A stretch of 64,000 bases of DNA, taken from positions 24,501,567 to 24,565,566 of the forward strand of contig OX419340.1 of assembly GCA_948470475.1 (NCBI GenBank), in the 5' to 3' direction. Under the pieces are notes generated by a model that was given only the letters and a program-made list of their open reading frames with translations, had not been told where the DNA came from and did no database searches. The DNA is from Galaxea fascicularis (Eukaryota > Cnidaria > Anthozoa > Scleractinia > Euphylliidae). Both the position numbers and the translations under genes were made by a program. The first letter of the stretch is position 1. Each line of letters begins with the position of its first letter. Positions 53,916 to 64,000 of the stretch are shown piece by piece.

Positions 53916-54774
53916 TTTTACTGTTTTGCTGCAGAGCCACAGCCACCATTCAAACATGTGCTAACGTACATTTTCGATTTATCATCGGCCTTTGCCATGT
54001 TGCATCAAGGGACTACATGACTATGAGCATAAACGATTTTGCTTCATCACAGTTCGATTACATTTCAGTACAAATGGTGTAAATCTCTAAACTATAGATG
54101 AACAGTCCCAGTGTCTCACTTTTAAATCCAACATCACAATCGGTTATGTGCTTTGGCTGAGTCACAATTTTCTAACATGTATCGTTGACATTTTAACCTC
54201 AACAAACCGAAATATTCCACAACAAAACAAAATGTTAAAACCCCAAAGTGGGTACTCTTCGACATCACCCAAAAAAGAGGAACAGTACTTGTTTGACTAT
54301 TTTATGGCGTCATTTTTGTGAGCTAGAGTACGGACGATAAAAAAACTGCCGTCGGTAAGACCGAAAAACAAGTGAGCGAAAATGACTTTAACTTTTCGTC
54401 GTGAAAAGTGACTACGGCACGATAAGCCTTGAATCAACTCAGGTGATCAACTGCAAATGGTTGAGAATGGTTTTATTCTTGACTTCGATCAATTACAGAT
54501 ATTGCAAACTACAAACCTTGACAAAAAGTCGTGGGCGGTATTATTTTTTACAACACTATTAATGATAACATCTGATTGGCAATGACAACACAAACAAATC
54601 GGTTTCAGAAAAACATTTGTCAATAAACATTGAATTAAAGACGAAGTTTTTACTGCAATTAGCCTTTTAAGTCTGCATTTTTTTAACTAACAACGAGAAT
54701 TGCTGTGTGGCATTTCGAATGCTGCAGCCGTTAAAAACAAACATAACTCGTGAGTAACCAAGGCAAATTGCTAG
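53916..54774. other. Intergenic, no supported gene
   Basis: Nothing recognisable. Confidence 0.4.
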
Positions 54775-54918
54775 TCTGAGTGTTCTTGACATAAGTGTCC
54801 GTATAAAACTGACAAAACAGGAATACTAACCTGCGGATGCGGACAATTTAGGTCAGTCAATAATCACTCCGAACACAGAGCTGACATAACTAGCCGTCAT
54901 TTCACACAAAATTATTGT
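54775..54918 (+). repeat. Duplicated segment, copy 1
   Basis: It contains AATACTAACCTGCGGATGCG, GTCAGTCAATAATCACTCCG and GTCATTTCACACAAAA, repeated at 55983-56107 about 1.2 kb away in the same orientation. The interval between includes the 665-bp element. Confidence 0.65.
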
Positions 54919-55051
54919 TTTGCTAAGAATTTCTGCTAGGGACAACATATTGCTGGCATTTCCAATGCTGCAGCTGTTTACTTTTGGCAAGGAGTTGTTC
55001 TTTGCGAGAGTTTTCCAAATGTCAAACTTATCAAGCGGGGCCGAGGTTATA

Positions 55052-55716
55052 GAGTGTTGCCAATGTGCGAGCCAGCGAGCCAGCGAGCCAAACGTGCGAG
55101 CCATGCGAGCCATGCAAGCCATGCGAGCCAAACGTGCGAGCCTTGCGAGCCACTGAAAAACACCGACACGACCGGCTTTGCAGTCTTTCTTTTCGCAGTC
55201 TTGACTCTCCCCTCTCCCGTAGCGAAAAGTACGAGATACAAACAACGGGAGTAATGAGCTAACATAATACATCGCAGATGAATCGACAGGTGTGTGCAGT
55301 ACAGCCCAGTGGTACGACGCTATTACTGCATCCTTAAAAATAATGGTACTTGAAAAATTGTTCAAATTATCCAAGGATTGAAGACGATTAGAAAAAGATT
55401 TAGCAAGTCAACTGCGTGATGTCCGTAGAGAGATTTAGAGGAGCAACACAGAGTCATTCAACCTCGACCAAGACTCAAGAGAGAAGCATTCAAAGAGCAG
55501 AGACTGGCACGAGTTAGATGATTTCAAAAACAAGATGGCACCTACGATCGATCGATCGAGCGCGGGAAAACAGGGATAACCAGTGAGTAAAAACCGATTT
55601 TAATGGTGCTCCCAAGTATGAATTACATTTTTTTTCCAATTTTCAAAATTTTTGATGGCTCGCACATATGGCTCGCATGACTCGCATGGCTCGCTGGCTC
55701 GCAGATTGTCATTACC
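55052..55716. mobile_element. 665-bp element with GCGAGCC-repeat ends and 10-bp target duplication
   Basis: CGAGGTTATA flanks it on both sides (55042-55051 and 55717-55726). The inner ends carry inverted arrays of GCGAGCCAG/GCGAGCCAT units (about 55063-55155 and 55657-55702). A 9-10-bp duplication suggests a Mutator-like (MULE) origin, but no transposase is present and the superfamily is uncertain. The long minus-strand frame through it, rich in ARLARMA, reflects the repeat. Confidence 0.6.
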
Positions 55717-55982
55717 CGAGGTTATAAACCGTTCGGACTTCGCTTGGCTTTTCTTCAACAAATTTTGTGCCCTAGAATGAGCGTCAGCAGGAAAAAACGA
55801 AACGTTTTAGCATCCAAGATGAAATATTGGATAGAAAACATTTGGAAAAAACAAGAGTCCAATTCAATTTGATATGAAAGCGTAAGGTAAGAAAAAAGAA
55901 ACCGATGCGAATGTCTCTTCGACCTTTCTCGTAGAAATCGGAAAAAATAAGACAAGTAACAAACTGAGACAAATCGTTATTC

Positions 55983-56107
55983 AATTTTCTTGGCATAAAT
56001 GTCCATATAAAAGACAATTCAGGAGTACTAACCTGCGCACAGTTTAAGTCAGTCAACAATCACTCCGAACGCAGAGCTTAAGCAGAAGCCGTCGTTTCAC
56101 ACAAAAG
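55983..56107 (+). repeat. Duplicated segment, copy 2
   Basis: It matches 54775-54918 with scattered substitutions (GTCAGTCAACAATCACTCCG) and is one unit of an old 1.2-kb tandem duplication. Confidence 0.65.
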
Positions 56108-57427
56108 TAAGTCTTATTACTTCATATGCCTATCAAGGAAGCTTCTTCAATTCAGGATTTAAGCGGCAAAACCGTCCAGTTTAACACACAGCAAGGTCCG
56201 AAGACAGCGCATAATTACTGAAACCTAATTGCCAGACCACACGACCTTTTCTCTCAATGCAAACTTCTGCAGGCAAACACGAGGAAAACCTGAAACTCCC
56301 TGACACTTGGTAATGTTTTTACAGCTTGACAAGAGACGCTCTCCTTTTCGCTGTTCCTCACTATAATTTCGTCTCTTTTCTCGAGCTCTTTGTTGTTCTT
56401 TCTCCTGCTGCTCGTCAGTACGATTCAGCCTGTTTACTCGTGCCCTTTCTTGTTCTTTCTCCACAGGCAGCCCATTCGTGGTGTGTGTTATCAAAAGTTG
56501 ATACATTGACCGTTAAAACCCTAGAATTCCAACGAACTGAGTAGCGGTGGAAATATTTATATTCTAGTCAAATAAAGCCTTCCTACCTTCACTCTACTGT
56601 TTCTTGTCCCTTTCTGGGACGTCTAAATGCAATATCCTCGCTTTTTTCAAATCCCAGGTCACTGTCCATTCTAAATAAAGGGAAGGCCGGTGACTCGAGA
56701 TCGAACCAGTCACCGCTCGAAGGCCAATAAATTCCCAAAACAGCGGAATATCCGCTTCAAATCGCCAGCAGCAGCCGCGTAGATAAATTTCCTTTCTTTT
56801 TTCGCCAACTTGCCCGAAAATTCGACCAACACAAACGGGGAATCGCTCATTTAACCGCTCAAATTTGACCAATTCGGTGACTCCATGATACGTGAAACCC
56901 AGGGCGTTTTCCATATAGCAAAAAATTCCGGAAATTTCGGTGGGAAACGACCAACGGTGAAGAAAATGTTCCATTTGACACAAGTTCCATTCATTCCCAG
57001 GCTCCCTCGCCAGGCTACGTTGTGATCAGCAATCGAACATCGGAATCCTCCCATCTTTCCAGGTTTTTACTCGAGCCAGCGGGTATCTGCTACGTTTTCA
57101 AGTTGGTTACACGAGCCTGAGCTATCAGCTACGTTTTCAACTTGGTTACACGGAGGGGCAGCACTTGAAGCGCCAACTGTGAAAGGAGAATAACGAAAGA
57201 CCTTGTTTAATTTCAGATGCAAAGTGTTACGCGGGAAACAATCGGAACGCTCAAAGAACCCTTGAAAAATTGAATGTTTGCTTCAATAAATTCTACTTAC
57301 CATTGGCATACATCACACAATTGTGATCCATTAACGTCTGAAGATCGGGTGCTAGTCCATGGCACACGGGGCATTCGTATAAACTATTCGAGGGGAACGA
57401 AGAAGGAGCCGCCATTTTACCAATGAT
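56108..57427. other. Region upstream of the BEL/Pao gag; LTR not resolved
   Basis: It has a 40-bp tandem around GCTACGTTTTCAAGTTGGTT (about 57090-57155). Minus-strand frames at 56225-56506 (Glu/Arg-rich, RREKRRNYSEEQRK-like) and 56594-56983 have no confirmed identity. A 5' LTR should lie here if the retroelement was complete, but its boundaries cannot be seen without the 3' LTR. Confidence 0.3.
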
Positions 57428-59600
57428 ATGGCCGTGAAAGGTCTGGAACTGGAAAAACCTTGTGGAGCGGCCACTTTGGTGGATAATTGTGTGTTATCCC
57501 CGCTTCGAAACAGTCCAGAAGTAAGTCCTGAAGACTCGATAAGTCAAGTTTCAAGTCAGAATGATTCCGTGAGGTCAAAGTCCTCGTCCTCGTCTAAGAG
57601 AAAGCGAGAAGCTAGAATGAAAGCTGCCGTCGCCAACCTACAGGCAAAACAGTTAGCCGAACAAGTGAAACGAGAAAATGAAGTCCGTGAAGAGGAATTC
57701 CGTGAAGAAATGGCTCAACGCGACTTAGAGCGAAAACTTGAATATCGGAAACGCGAGCTGGAGCTGCTTCGAAAGAAAAGAGAGAGCGAAAAGGCAGTCA
57801 TTTCAGCCCAGAATAAAGCCGAATTAGCCCAACTCGAACACGAAATAATAGGGCAAGAAGTTACCGAAAGAAATGCCGAAAAGAATCAAGACAACAAGGT
57901 CAGTGAAACTGTAACATCTCTGAAACATTGTTTAGTTCTAAGTCCTAATGTGAATACTGGTGTTGAAAGTATGGATGAATTTTCAAACCCATGTATTGAA
58001 GTGAACCCTGGAATGACTTCGGGATATGTTTCCCAAGAACACAAAACGTCAGATCTTACATCTTTGCAATATGACAAACAAGTTGTCGTCTCGCATGCAG
58101 ATACCCCAGTAAATGCAACAGCTAAGTGTTTACCGCCAAAGGTCCTAGAGTTTTATGCTTCTAACAGCTGTGGGGGCACCTCAACCGCAGTTCAGACACC
58201 CCTTATTAAAGACAGTGAATCCAATATGCAAACTTACAGTTCTACCCTAAAGCCAACTCAGCCATACCCGTTCAGCCAAGGAAGTGAATATGTATCTCGG
58301 CCTATAATCACCCCTGTTGGGTTAGTGTCAGATCTTCAAACAAATACAGCATCCTCGTGTGATTACGTGTACTCGCCCCAACAATCGATTGCATACAGTA
58401 GTGGATACGCAAGTCCAGTTACATCAGTTTCTTGGTCAACAAAACCTGAAATTGAGTGTTCAGAAAACTGAGTAGTCAAACTCCTCAAGTCATTCCTTCA
58501 TTGTCAGGACCTACATGTATTAGTGCATCACCTGCTGTCAATAGTTTCCATGCCTGTTCCCCTGATCATCCAAAGTTTGAAAGTCCATTGAACCACCCTT
58601 GCTCAAGTAGTTCACCATTGTGGTGCCCAAGAAGTACATCGACTTCCCACTCAAGTCAAGTTAAGTCAAACCCTCTGCATCGACCAGTTCAAGTAGATCC
58701 TGTGGGAGAACTTGTAGATGCATTCATTGACAGGCTGGTAGATGGCCAGGAGACTGTCTTTACGGCAAATCTCAATAGCTCACAGACAGACTCTGGTATA
58801 GCTCTGCTCCGAGCACAGGAGCAGCAACGCTTGCCACCCCTTGAGCTTTTCAAGTTTACCGGCAAGCCGATTGAGTGGCCCAAGTTTATAGAGCGATTTC
58901 GTGACCAGATCCATAATAAGATGACACTGACTGACTCGGATCGAATGTCCTATCTCTTTCAAAATCGCAGCGGTGAAGCAAAGAAAGCAGTGGAAAGTTT
59001 GGGTGTGACTGGCTATAGCTATCCAACAGCCCTCAAAATACTAAAACGACAATTTGGGAACCCCAGCAGTGTGGCATCAGCCTACTTAAAGAATATACTT
59101 GATAACTCTGTTGTGACTTCACATGATAGACAGGCATTGCGTGATTATTATTATCAAGTGAAAGCTTGTACCATCTGGTGTGTCAAGATGGGTCAGTCTG
59201 CTATACTTTTAAGACCAGAGTATCTAAGCAGGGCCACAATGCGGTTACCCATTAACCTCAGAGTGAGATGGTACAAACATATTGATGGTCATACTGAGAG
59301 AGCTACCTTAATAGGGTTCGAAAGGTGGCTTTGCAAAAGAGTTGACAGCCTATTCAACCCGCTTGAGGATTTCATTGAAGAGTGGAACAAGAAGCAGTCG
59401 TATACGAGACCAAAGTCAAATCTGAAGCTTCATTCTCTCGCTACAACTACCAAACCTCCAAAGGCAGTTCAAATCCAGCCCTACAACAAGGAGGGTGGGA
59501 ACTCAGCCCATCCTATTGAACAGAAGTGCGTTGTTTGTTCAGATAGGCACCGTGTTGCCTTCTGTCCTGCTTTTAAGTCCAAAGCCTTGAAGATTCAGAT
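57428..59600 (+). pseudogene. BEL/Pao retrotransposon gag, frameshifted and truncated
   Basis: The first frame (57428-58471) encodes a Ser-rich N-terminus and a highly charged coiled coil (QVKRENEVREEEFREEMAQR). A second frame (58456-59600) carries the DUF1759-type gag core, LPPLELFKFTGKPIEWPKFI, LFQNRSGEAKKAVESL and ALKILKRQFGNPSSV, followed by a zinc knuckle KCVVCSDRHRVAFC. This order is typical of BEL/Pao gag. A single-base frameshift near 58460 separates the two parts. Just after the knuckle the frame is cut by the minus-strand LINE, and no protease, RT or integrase is seen. Confidence 0.85.
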
Positions 59601-59993
59601 TCTTTATTTTACACTATTTATGTCATTAAGTACAGTTGAAATAAAAAAAAATAGAAAGGAAAGAAAAAAGAGCAAAGTTTTTACATATTGTAGGAAAAGA
59701 AGGAAAGGTGCGTAGTGACCATAGTAGCAATTGCTTTCGAGATGGTCACTACCACATGATTTCACGAGAAAGAAAAATATTTGTAATATGCTAGCATACT
59801 AAATTTAAGATTTACAAAGAGAAAAGGAATAAATAACAATTCATTAAGTAGTAAATTATTAATACATCTATATACATCAAATTATATCTATATACATTAA
59901 TATTTCTATTTAGACTTTTTCTTATTACAATTTGAGTGGAATTATATACCGAATTACATGAATATGATTTATAAAAAAATACAGTAATATAAA

Positions 59994-62900
59994 TTAAGTT
60001 TGATTGACAAGGAGATAACGCTTATATTGTTGAATAAAAGAAGAAAAGGGCAAAATCTTCAAATTGTAAGGTACTTTTTCCCAAACTCTAGAGGCCATGG
60101 ATATAAATCTTGAAAGGCCATAGTTGGTTCTGGAAACTGGTCTGTATAAGTTCTCTTTTGAGGCATATCTAGTGTTATAGTTATGCACTCCACTTGAGGG
60201 TGTGATTAATTTATTAAAAGCAGCAGGAGTATTGCTCGGAAGGTATTTAAGTTTATAAACTAGGGATGCTATCTTAATGTTAAATATATTATCAAGATTA
60301 TGCAATTCAAGCAATTTGTAATAAATGGAAGCATTTTCTCTTGGGGAAGCAAAAAATATGGAGCGAATACACTTATTCTGCTTTTTCCTTACAGTTTGAA
60401 GTCTGGTTTGGCATGCCGATCCCCAGCTTGCCAAACCATAAGAAATATAAGGATAAATAAGATTATAGTAGAGTTGCCTAAGAGAACTAACGGACACATG
60501 ATAGCGAAGCTTATTAAGGATACCCAAATTTTTTGCTATTCGTTTGTTGACATGCTGTATTTGAGCATCCCATTTGAGGTTCTCATCAATAAATATACCT
60601 AGGTACTTAATGGTACGTTTTTGTTGAATATTACAAGCTGTTAGATTAATAGATGATTTTTTCTTAGGTGATGCAATAATCATGTAGTTAGTTTTTTAAA
60701 ATTAATGGATAATTTATTCACATCACAGTATTTAATGACATTCATAAGTTCTTCATTTACAGTTGATTCCAAATCTGCAATATTTTTAGATGAAAAAAAA
60801 ATGTTGGTGTCATCAGCGAAAATTCGAAATAAAAGTTTACTTGATGACTTTGGGAGATCATTTATATACAATAAAAACAGCAGGGGACCAAGGGTTGATC
60901 CTTGAGGGACTCCACAAGTAATAAGTTTGGGAGAAGACTCAACATCACCAATTTTCACAAATTGATAACGGCCAGTTAGATAATTTGAGAACCACCTCAA
61001 TGGGGTTCCACGCACACCATATTTGCACATCTTGTCTAGCAAAATTCTATGGTTGATGGTGTCGAAGGCTTTGGAGAAGTCTAAAAAAATACCACATGTA
61101 AACATGTTATGATCCAAGGCAGTTTTAAGGTTATCGATAGTTTCTAGTATTGCATGCTCAGTGGAATGACCCTTACTAAAACCAAATTGATACTCAAATA
61201 GAATATTGTGTTTTTCAAGAAAGGAAATCAATTGGTCATATACTAACTTTTCCAAGACTTTACTGAAAGAAGATATAACAGCAATCGGCCTATAGTTCCC
61301 AGGCTCACAGGTACTTCCATTTTTAAGAATTGGGGTTATTCTTGAAACTTTAAAAATATCAGGAACAATTCCAGTCATGATGGATTCATTATAGATTTTT
61401 GAAAAGGGTGTTGCAAGATACTCCGCAGCCAACTTAATAAACTTGTTAGGTATATTTATGTAAGATTTATTTTCATCTAAGCCTGAAAACAGAGTAAAGA
61501 CTTGGGTTTCTGTAACTGGTGATAAAACAAAAGAGGAACAAGGGGAGCAATTTATATATTGGGTGGGACTTATAGAAGGGTCAACATCCAATTTGCTAGC
61601 TAGGCTTGGACCAACATTTACAAAATATGTATTTAACTGTTCAGCAATATCAACTGGATTAGTGAAGGTCTTATTGCCATATACAACCCTAGTTGGATAT
61701 GACTGGCCTTTAGTTTTCCTCTGAATAAGATTTCCTATAAGTTTCCAGGTGGATCTTAAATTGCTCTTGCATCTTTTAAATTGGGATTGAAAATAATCTT
61801 TTTTATTCTTAGAGATAAGACGAGATAGGGTATTGGAGTATTTTTTGTATGCAATAATTTTTTCATGGTCATGGCTACAAAAATGTGATCGATACATCTT
61901 CTGCTTGAGTTTGATAGATTTTAGGATACCTTTAGTAATCAAAGGCTTACTCATTTGCTTCTGCTTAGCCCGGGAAGCTAGCTTCATTGGAGCATGTTTG
62001 TTAACAATAAATTGAATTGCATCAATTGCATCTTGAGTTTTTGCATGAAGAGTTTTAGAAGGGTGGAGAATTAGTGACCAATCAAGCTGGCTAATGTCAA
62101 GTATAAAACTTTCCTTATGAAAGTTAGAAAAATCTTGATAGTAACGCCTAGTGTTGGTTCTCTCAATTTGTGATTTAAGAATACAAAAGACAGGCAAATG
62201 ATCAGAGATATCGATGGTAGCTATACCTGAAGTAATATGAGAAATAGATAAGTTGGTATAAATATGGTCAATAAGAGTAGCAGAATGGCTGGTAACACGA
62301 GTAGGCTTGGTAACTATTGGCAACAGACCATGCGAGAATAACATGTTTAAATACTCATCTGTTTCAGAATGGGAATTTGCTTTCATAAAGTCTATATTGA
62401 TATCACCGAATAAAAAGAGATCATTTTTATTAAGCTTAATAGATTTGATAATATTATTAAGTTGATCTGCGAAATTTGTGAGATTGTTATTAGGATGTCT
62501 ATATATACATCCAACCAAAATTGATCTCTTTTTCCCATTATCAATTTGACACTATGTTGACTCAACCTGGTCCATATCAAACCTTATATCACAGCGGGGG
62601 ATAGCTTTTAAAGTATTAGATATATAGAGGGTAGTCCCACCAGCGCTAGTTTTTGAGTCCGTACGAAAGAGGTTATAATTATTCAAGTCTAGATTAGTGA
62701 TAGAAAATTCATTAAGTTTTGTTTCTGTAATTCCTAATATATCAGGCTTTGAATCCAAAGAATTTCAAATTTCTTCAAGGGTATCAAAATTCTTCGATAA
62801 ACTTCTTGTATTACAATGGAAGATAAATAAGTTAGGACCAGATTTCCTAATAAGCTTATTTAAATCATTAATCGAATATTAATCCGAACAAGGAGAAGCA

Positions 62901-63073
62901 AACATTAAATCTGGGTCGGATTCATCACATTTATCAGGATTTGGAAACAGATCAAATAAGTCTACAGTTTCATTTAAGTTTGGAACAGACCAGTTTCCAA
63001 TAAGATGATTAAAGTCTCTATCAGAAAGGGAAAAAAAAGGCAAAATACTTACAGTTTCCTCATTGTCAGTCAT
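59994..63073 (-). pseudogene. LINE ORF2: endonuclease plus reverse transcriptase, broken
   Basis: From the ATG at 63073: a short N-terminal segment, then an APE-type endonuclease (ILGITETKL, LFLFGDINIDF, TLIDHIYTN, ISDHLPVF) and RT (ITPILKNG, NYRPIAVISSFSKVLEKL, FGFSKGHSTEHAI, GIFLDFSKAFDTINH, GVPQGSTLGPLLF, FADDTNIFF, TIKYLGIFIDE). In-frame stops lie at 62879-62881, 62765-62767 and 62552-62554. A one-base frameshift in an A run near 60690 separates the RT palm from the C-terminal 229-residue thumb region. The pattern is typical of the CR1/L2/Jockey group, but the clade needs a tree. Confidence 0.85.
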
Positions 63074-63170
63074 TTTACCAATTAAGAGACACAATCTAAA
63101 TATTCATCGAAATTAAACATTTCCATCAGTGATGACACTAGTAGGATTTCTTCATTATGAGCCATATATA

Positions 63171-63987
63171 TTAGCGCTTTTGTGATAAGGAGTCTAGGTA
63201 TTCGTCGAATTGCTCGAAAGAAACAAAGCTGTGTTTAGTCGAGGTGTCAGACTCACGAAGCACAATCTTGCCGTTGCTAGTCCAAAGATATTTGAAGTGA
63301 TGATTTTTCTTGTAATCTAAAATCCTACCGAATAAACGCTTCCTGTACGGAGTCAAACTTTCATTTATATGAATCACAGCATTATGGTTAACAGGAGAGG
63401 ACTCCGATTGAATTTGGACTGAAGGTAAATCTTTAGTTCGTTTAGACTTCAGCTTCTTGCGGGCATTGAAGACTTCATCCCTCTTCACTCGTCGCGTGAA
63501 TTTAACAATAATATTGCGTTGTCGTCGACTATTCTTTGACGGTAGGCGATGGGCAATAGAAATATCATTCGGTTCAAGTTCGACATCAATTAACCTCGCT
63601 GTCTCAATTATTAACTGAGTAGGATTATCGTCAGCAATATCAGGAATTCCTTGGATCTCCAAGGTGTCGCGTCGGCCATATTGCTCGTTTGCATCGAGGC
63701 GGAGCTGAATGTCATAGATGTCATTTCTTACACATCCAACTTCAGTGTTAATGCCATGTATCCGGTCACTTGAATCCTTAGTGTTTCTTCTGCTCCTGGA
63801 TACCAATCAGGAGGGTATCATACTTCTCAGCAAGGAACTTTTGAGAAGTATCAAGGTCATTCATCTTTTTATTCATGGCCGCCAAATCTGCCTTCAACGG
63901 TTGAATCACTCCTGATATTTCTCTCCTCACGTCCTCGAGCAGCTCTTCTTTCCACAATTTACGGAAATCACTTAATTTAAAACTCAT
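63171..63987 (-). pseudogene. LINE ORF1, frameshifted
   Basis: The ATG at 63987 starts MSFKLSDFRKLWKEELLEDV and a coiled coil that ends at a stop at 63778. The other frame continues (63806 to 63171) with RRDTLEIQGIPD, ISIAHRLPSKNSRRQRNIIV and a Lys/Arg-rich C-terminus. This coiled coil plus nucleic-acid-binding layout matches ORF1 proteins of several LINE groups. One frameshift near 63790 breaks it. Confidence 0.75.
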
Positions 63988-64000
63988 ATCCAGATTACTA

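Larger units (their letters stand above)
59600..64000 (-). mobile_element. Decayed LINE (Jockey/CR1-group) inserted in the BEL/Pao gag, 5' end beyond the window
   Basis: The LINE is in reverse orientation. Its 3' UTR is about 59600-59993, ORF2 about 59994-63073 and ORF1 63171-63987. The left boundary is placed where gag similarity ends. RT motifs include PQGSTLGPLLFLLYINDL and FADD. Both ORFs are broken, so this copy cannot move by itself. Confidence 0.85.

Noticed and set aside
54853..55374. 173-codon minus-strand frame with ARLARMARM repeats
   Set aside because: It is produced by the GCGAGCC tandem units at the end of the 665-bp element; there is no recognisable domain.
56225..56983. Minus-strand frames upstream of the BEL/Pao gag as host genes
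   Set aside because: The Glu/Arg-rich frame resembles low-complexity segments seen in many mobile-element proteins, and the other has no recognisable domain. They may be LTR or UTR sequence.

Overview
This window looks like animal nuclear DNA, most likely from an anthozoan cnidarian such as a stony coral. That assignment is an inference. It rests on AT-rich intergenic DNA dense with short inverted-repeat elements, tRNA-headed SINEs, a BEL/Pao gag and a LINE, together with spliced genes that have GT-AG introns and animal-type proteins (CLOCK-like bHLH-PAS, METTL27-like). No bacterial or phage features are present.

Layout. 1-9.3 kb holds no gene I can support. It contains a tRNA-headed SINE, a large palindrome and several MITE-like inverted-repeat elements. 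9.36-17.98 kb carries two intronless genes in convergent (tail-to-tail) orientation. Both encode CLOCK-type proteins with a bHLH, two PAS domains and a C-terminal coiled coil (590 aa on +, 536 aa on -), with perfect CACGTG E-boxes upstream of each. 19-28 kb holds a two-exon METTL27-like methyltransferase gene (+). Its 5.6-kb intron is filled with inverted-repeat DNA elements, one of them a PIF/Harbinger-like remnant with a broken Myb-type reading frame.

29.75-50.23 kb is one large + strand gene of 11 exons predicting a 632-aa coiled-coil protein that I do not recognise. Its core is four consecutive exons of exactly 243 nt, all in phase 1-1, each encoding an 81-residue copy of the same coiled-coil module. 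Exons 3-10 are all symmetric, so whole exons can be gained or lost without changing frame, and decayed extra copies lie in the largest intron. That intron also holds a 10,527-bp element with inverted ends starting CACTG, a TTA target duplication and subterminal tandem repeats (34316-44842), which I interpret as a CACTA/EnSpm-like transposon. It sits inside one of the decayed coiled-coil exons and carries its own spliced gene (39039-42635, +) for a charged protein, with no visible transposase.

50-57 kb is gene-poor. It has two tRNA-headed SINEs in opposite orientation, a 665-bp element with GCGAGCC-rich ends and a 10-bp target duplication, and a 1.2-kb-spaced duplication. 57.4-64 kb is a broken BEL/Pao gag interrupted by a decayed minus-strand LINE (ORF1 and ORF2 with stops and frameshifts) that runs off the right edge.

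The strongest candidates for something new are the exon-module array with its dead copies and the large element nested in one of them, followed by the convergent pair of intronless CLOCK-like genes. Splice structures were predicted by hand from splice signals and reading phase and have not been checked against transcripts.
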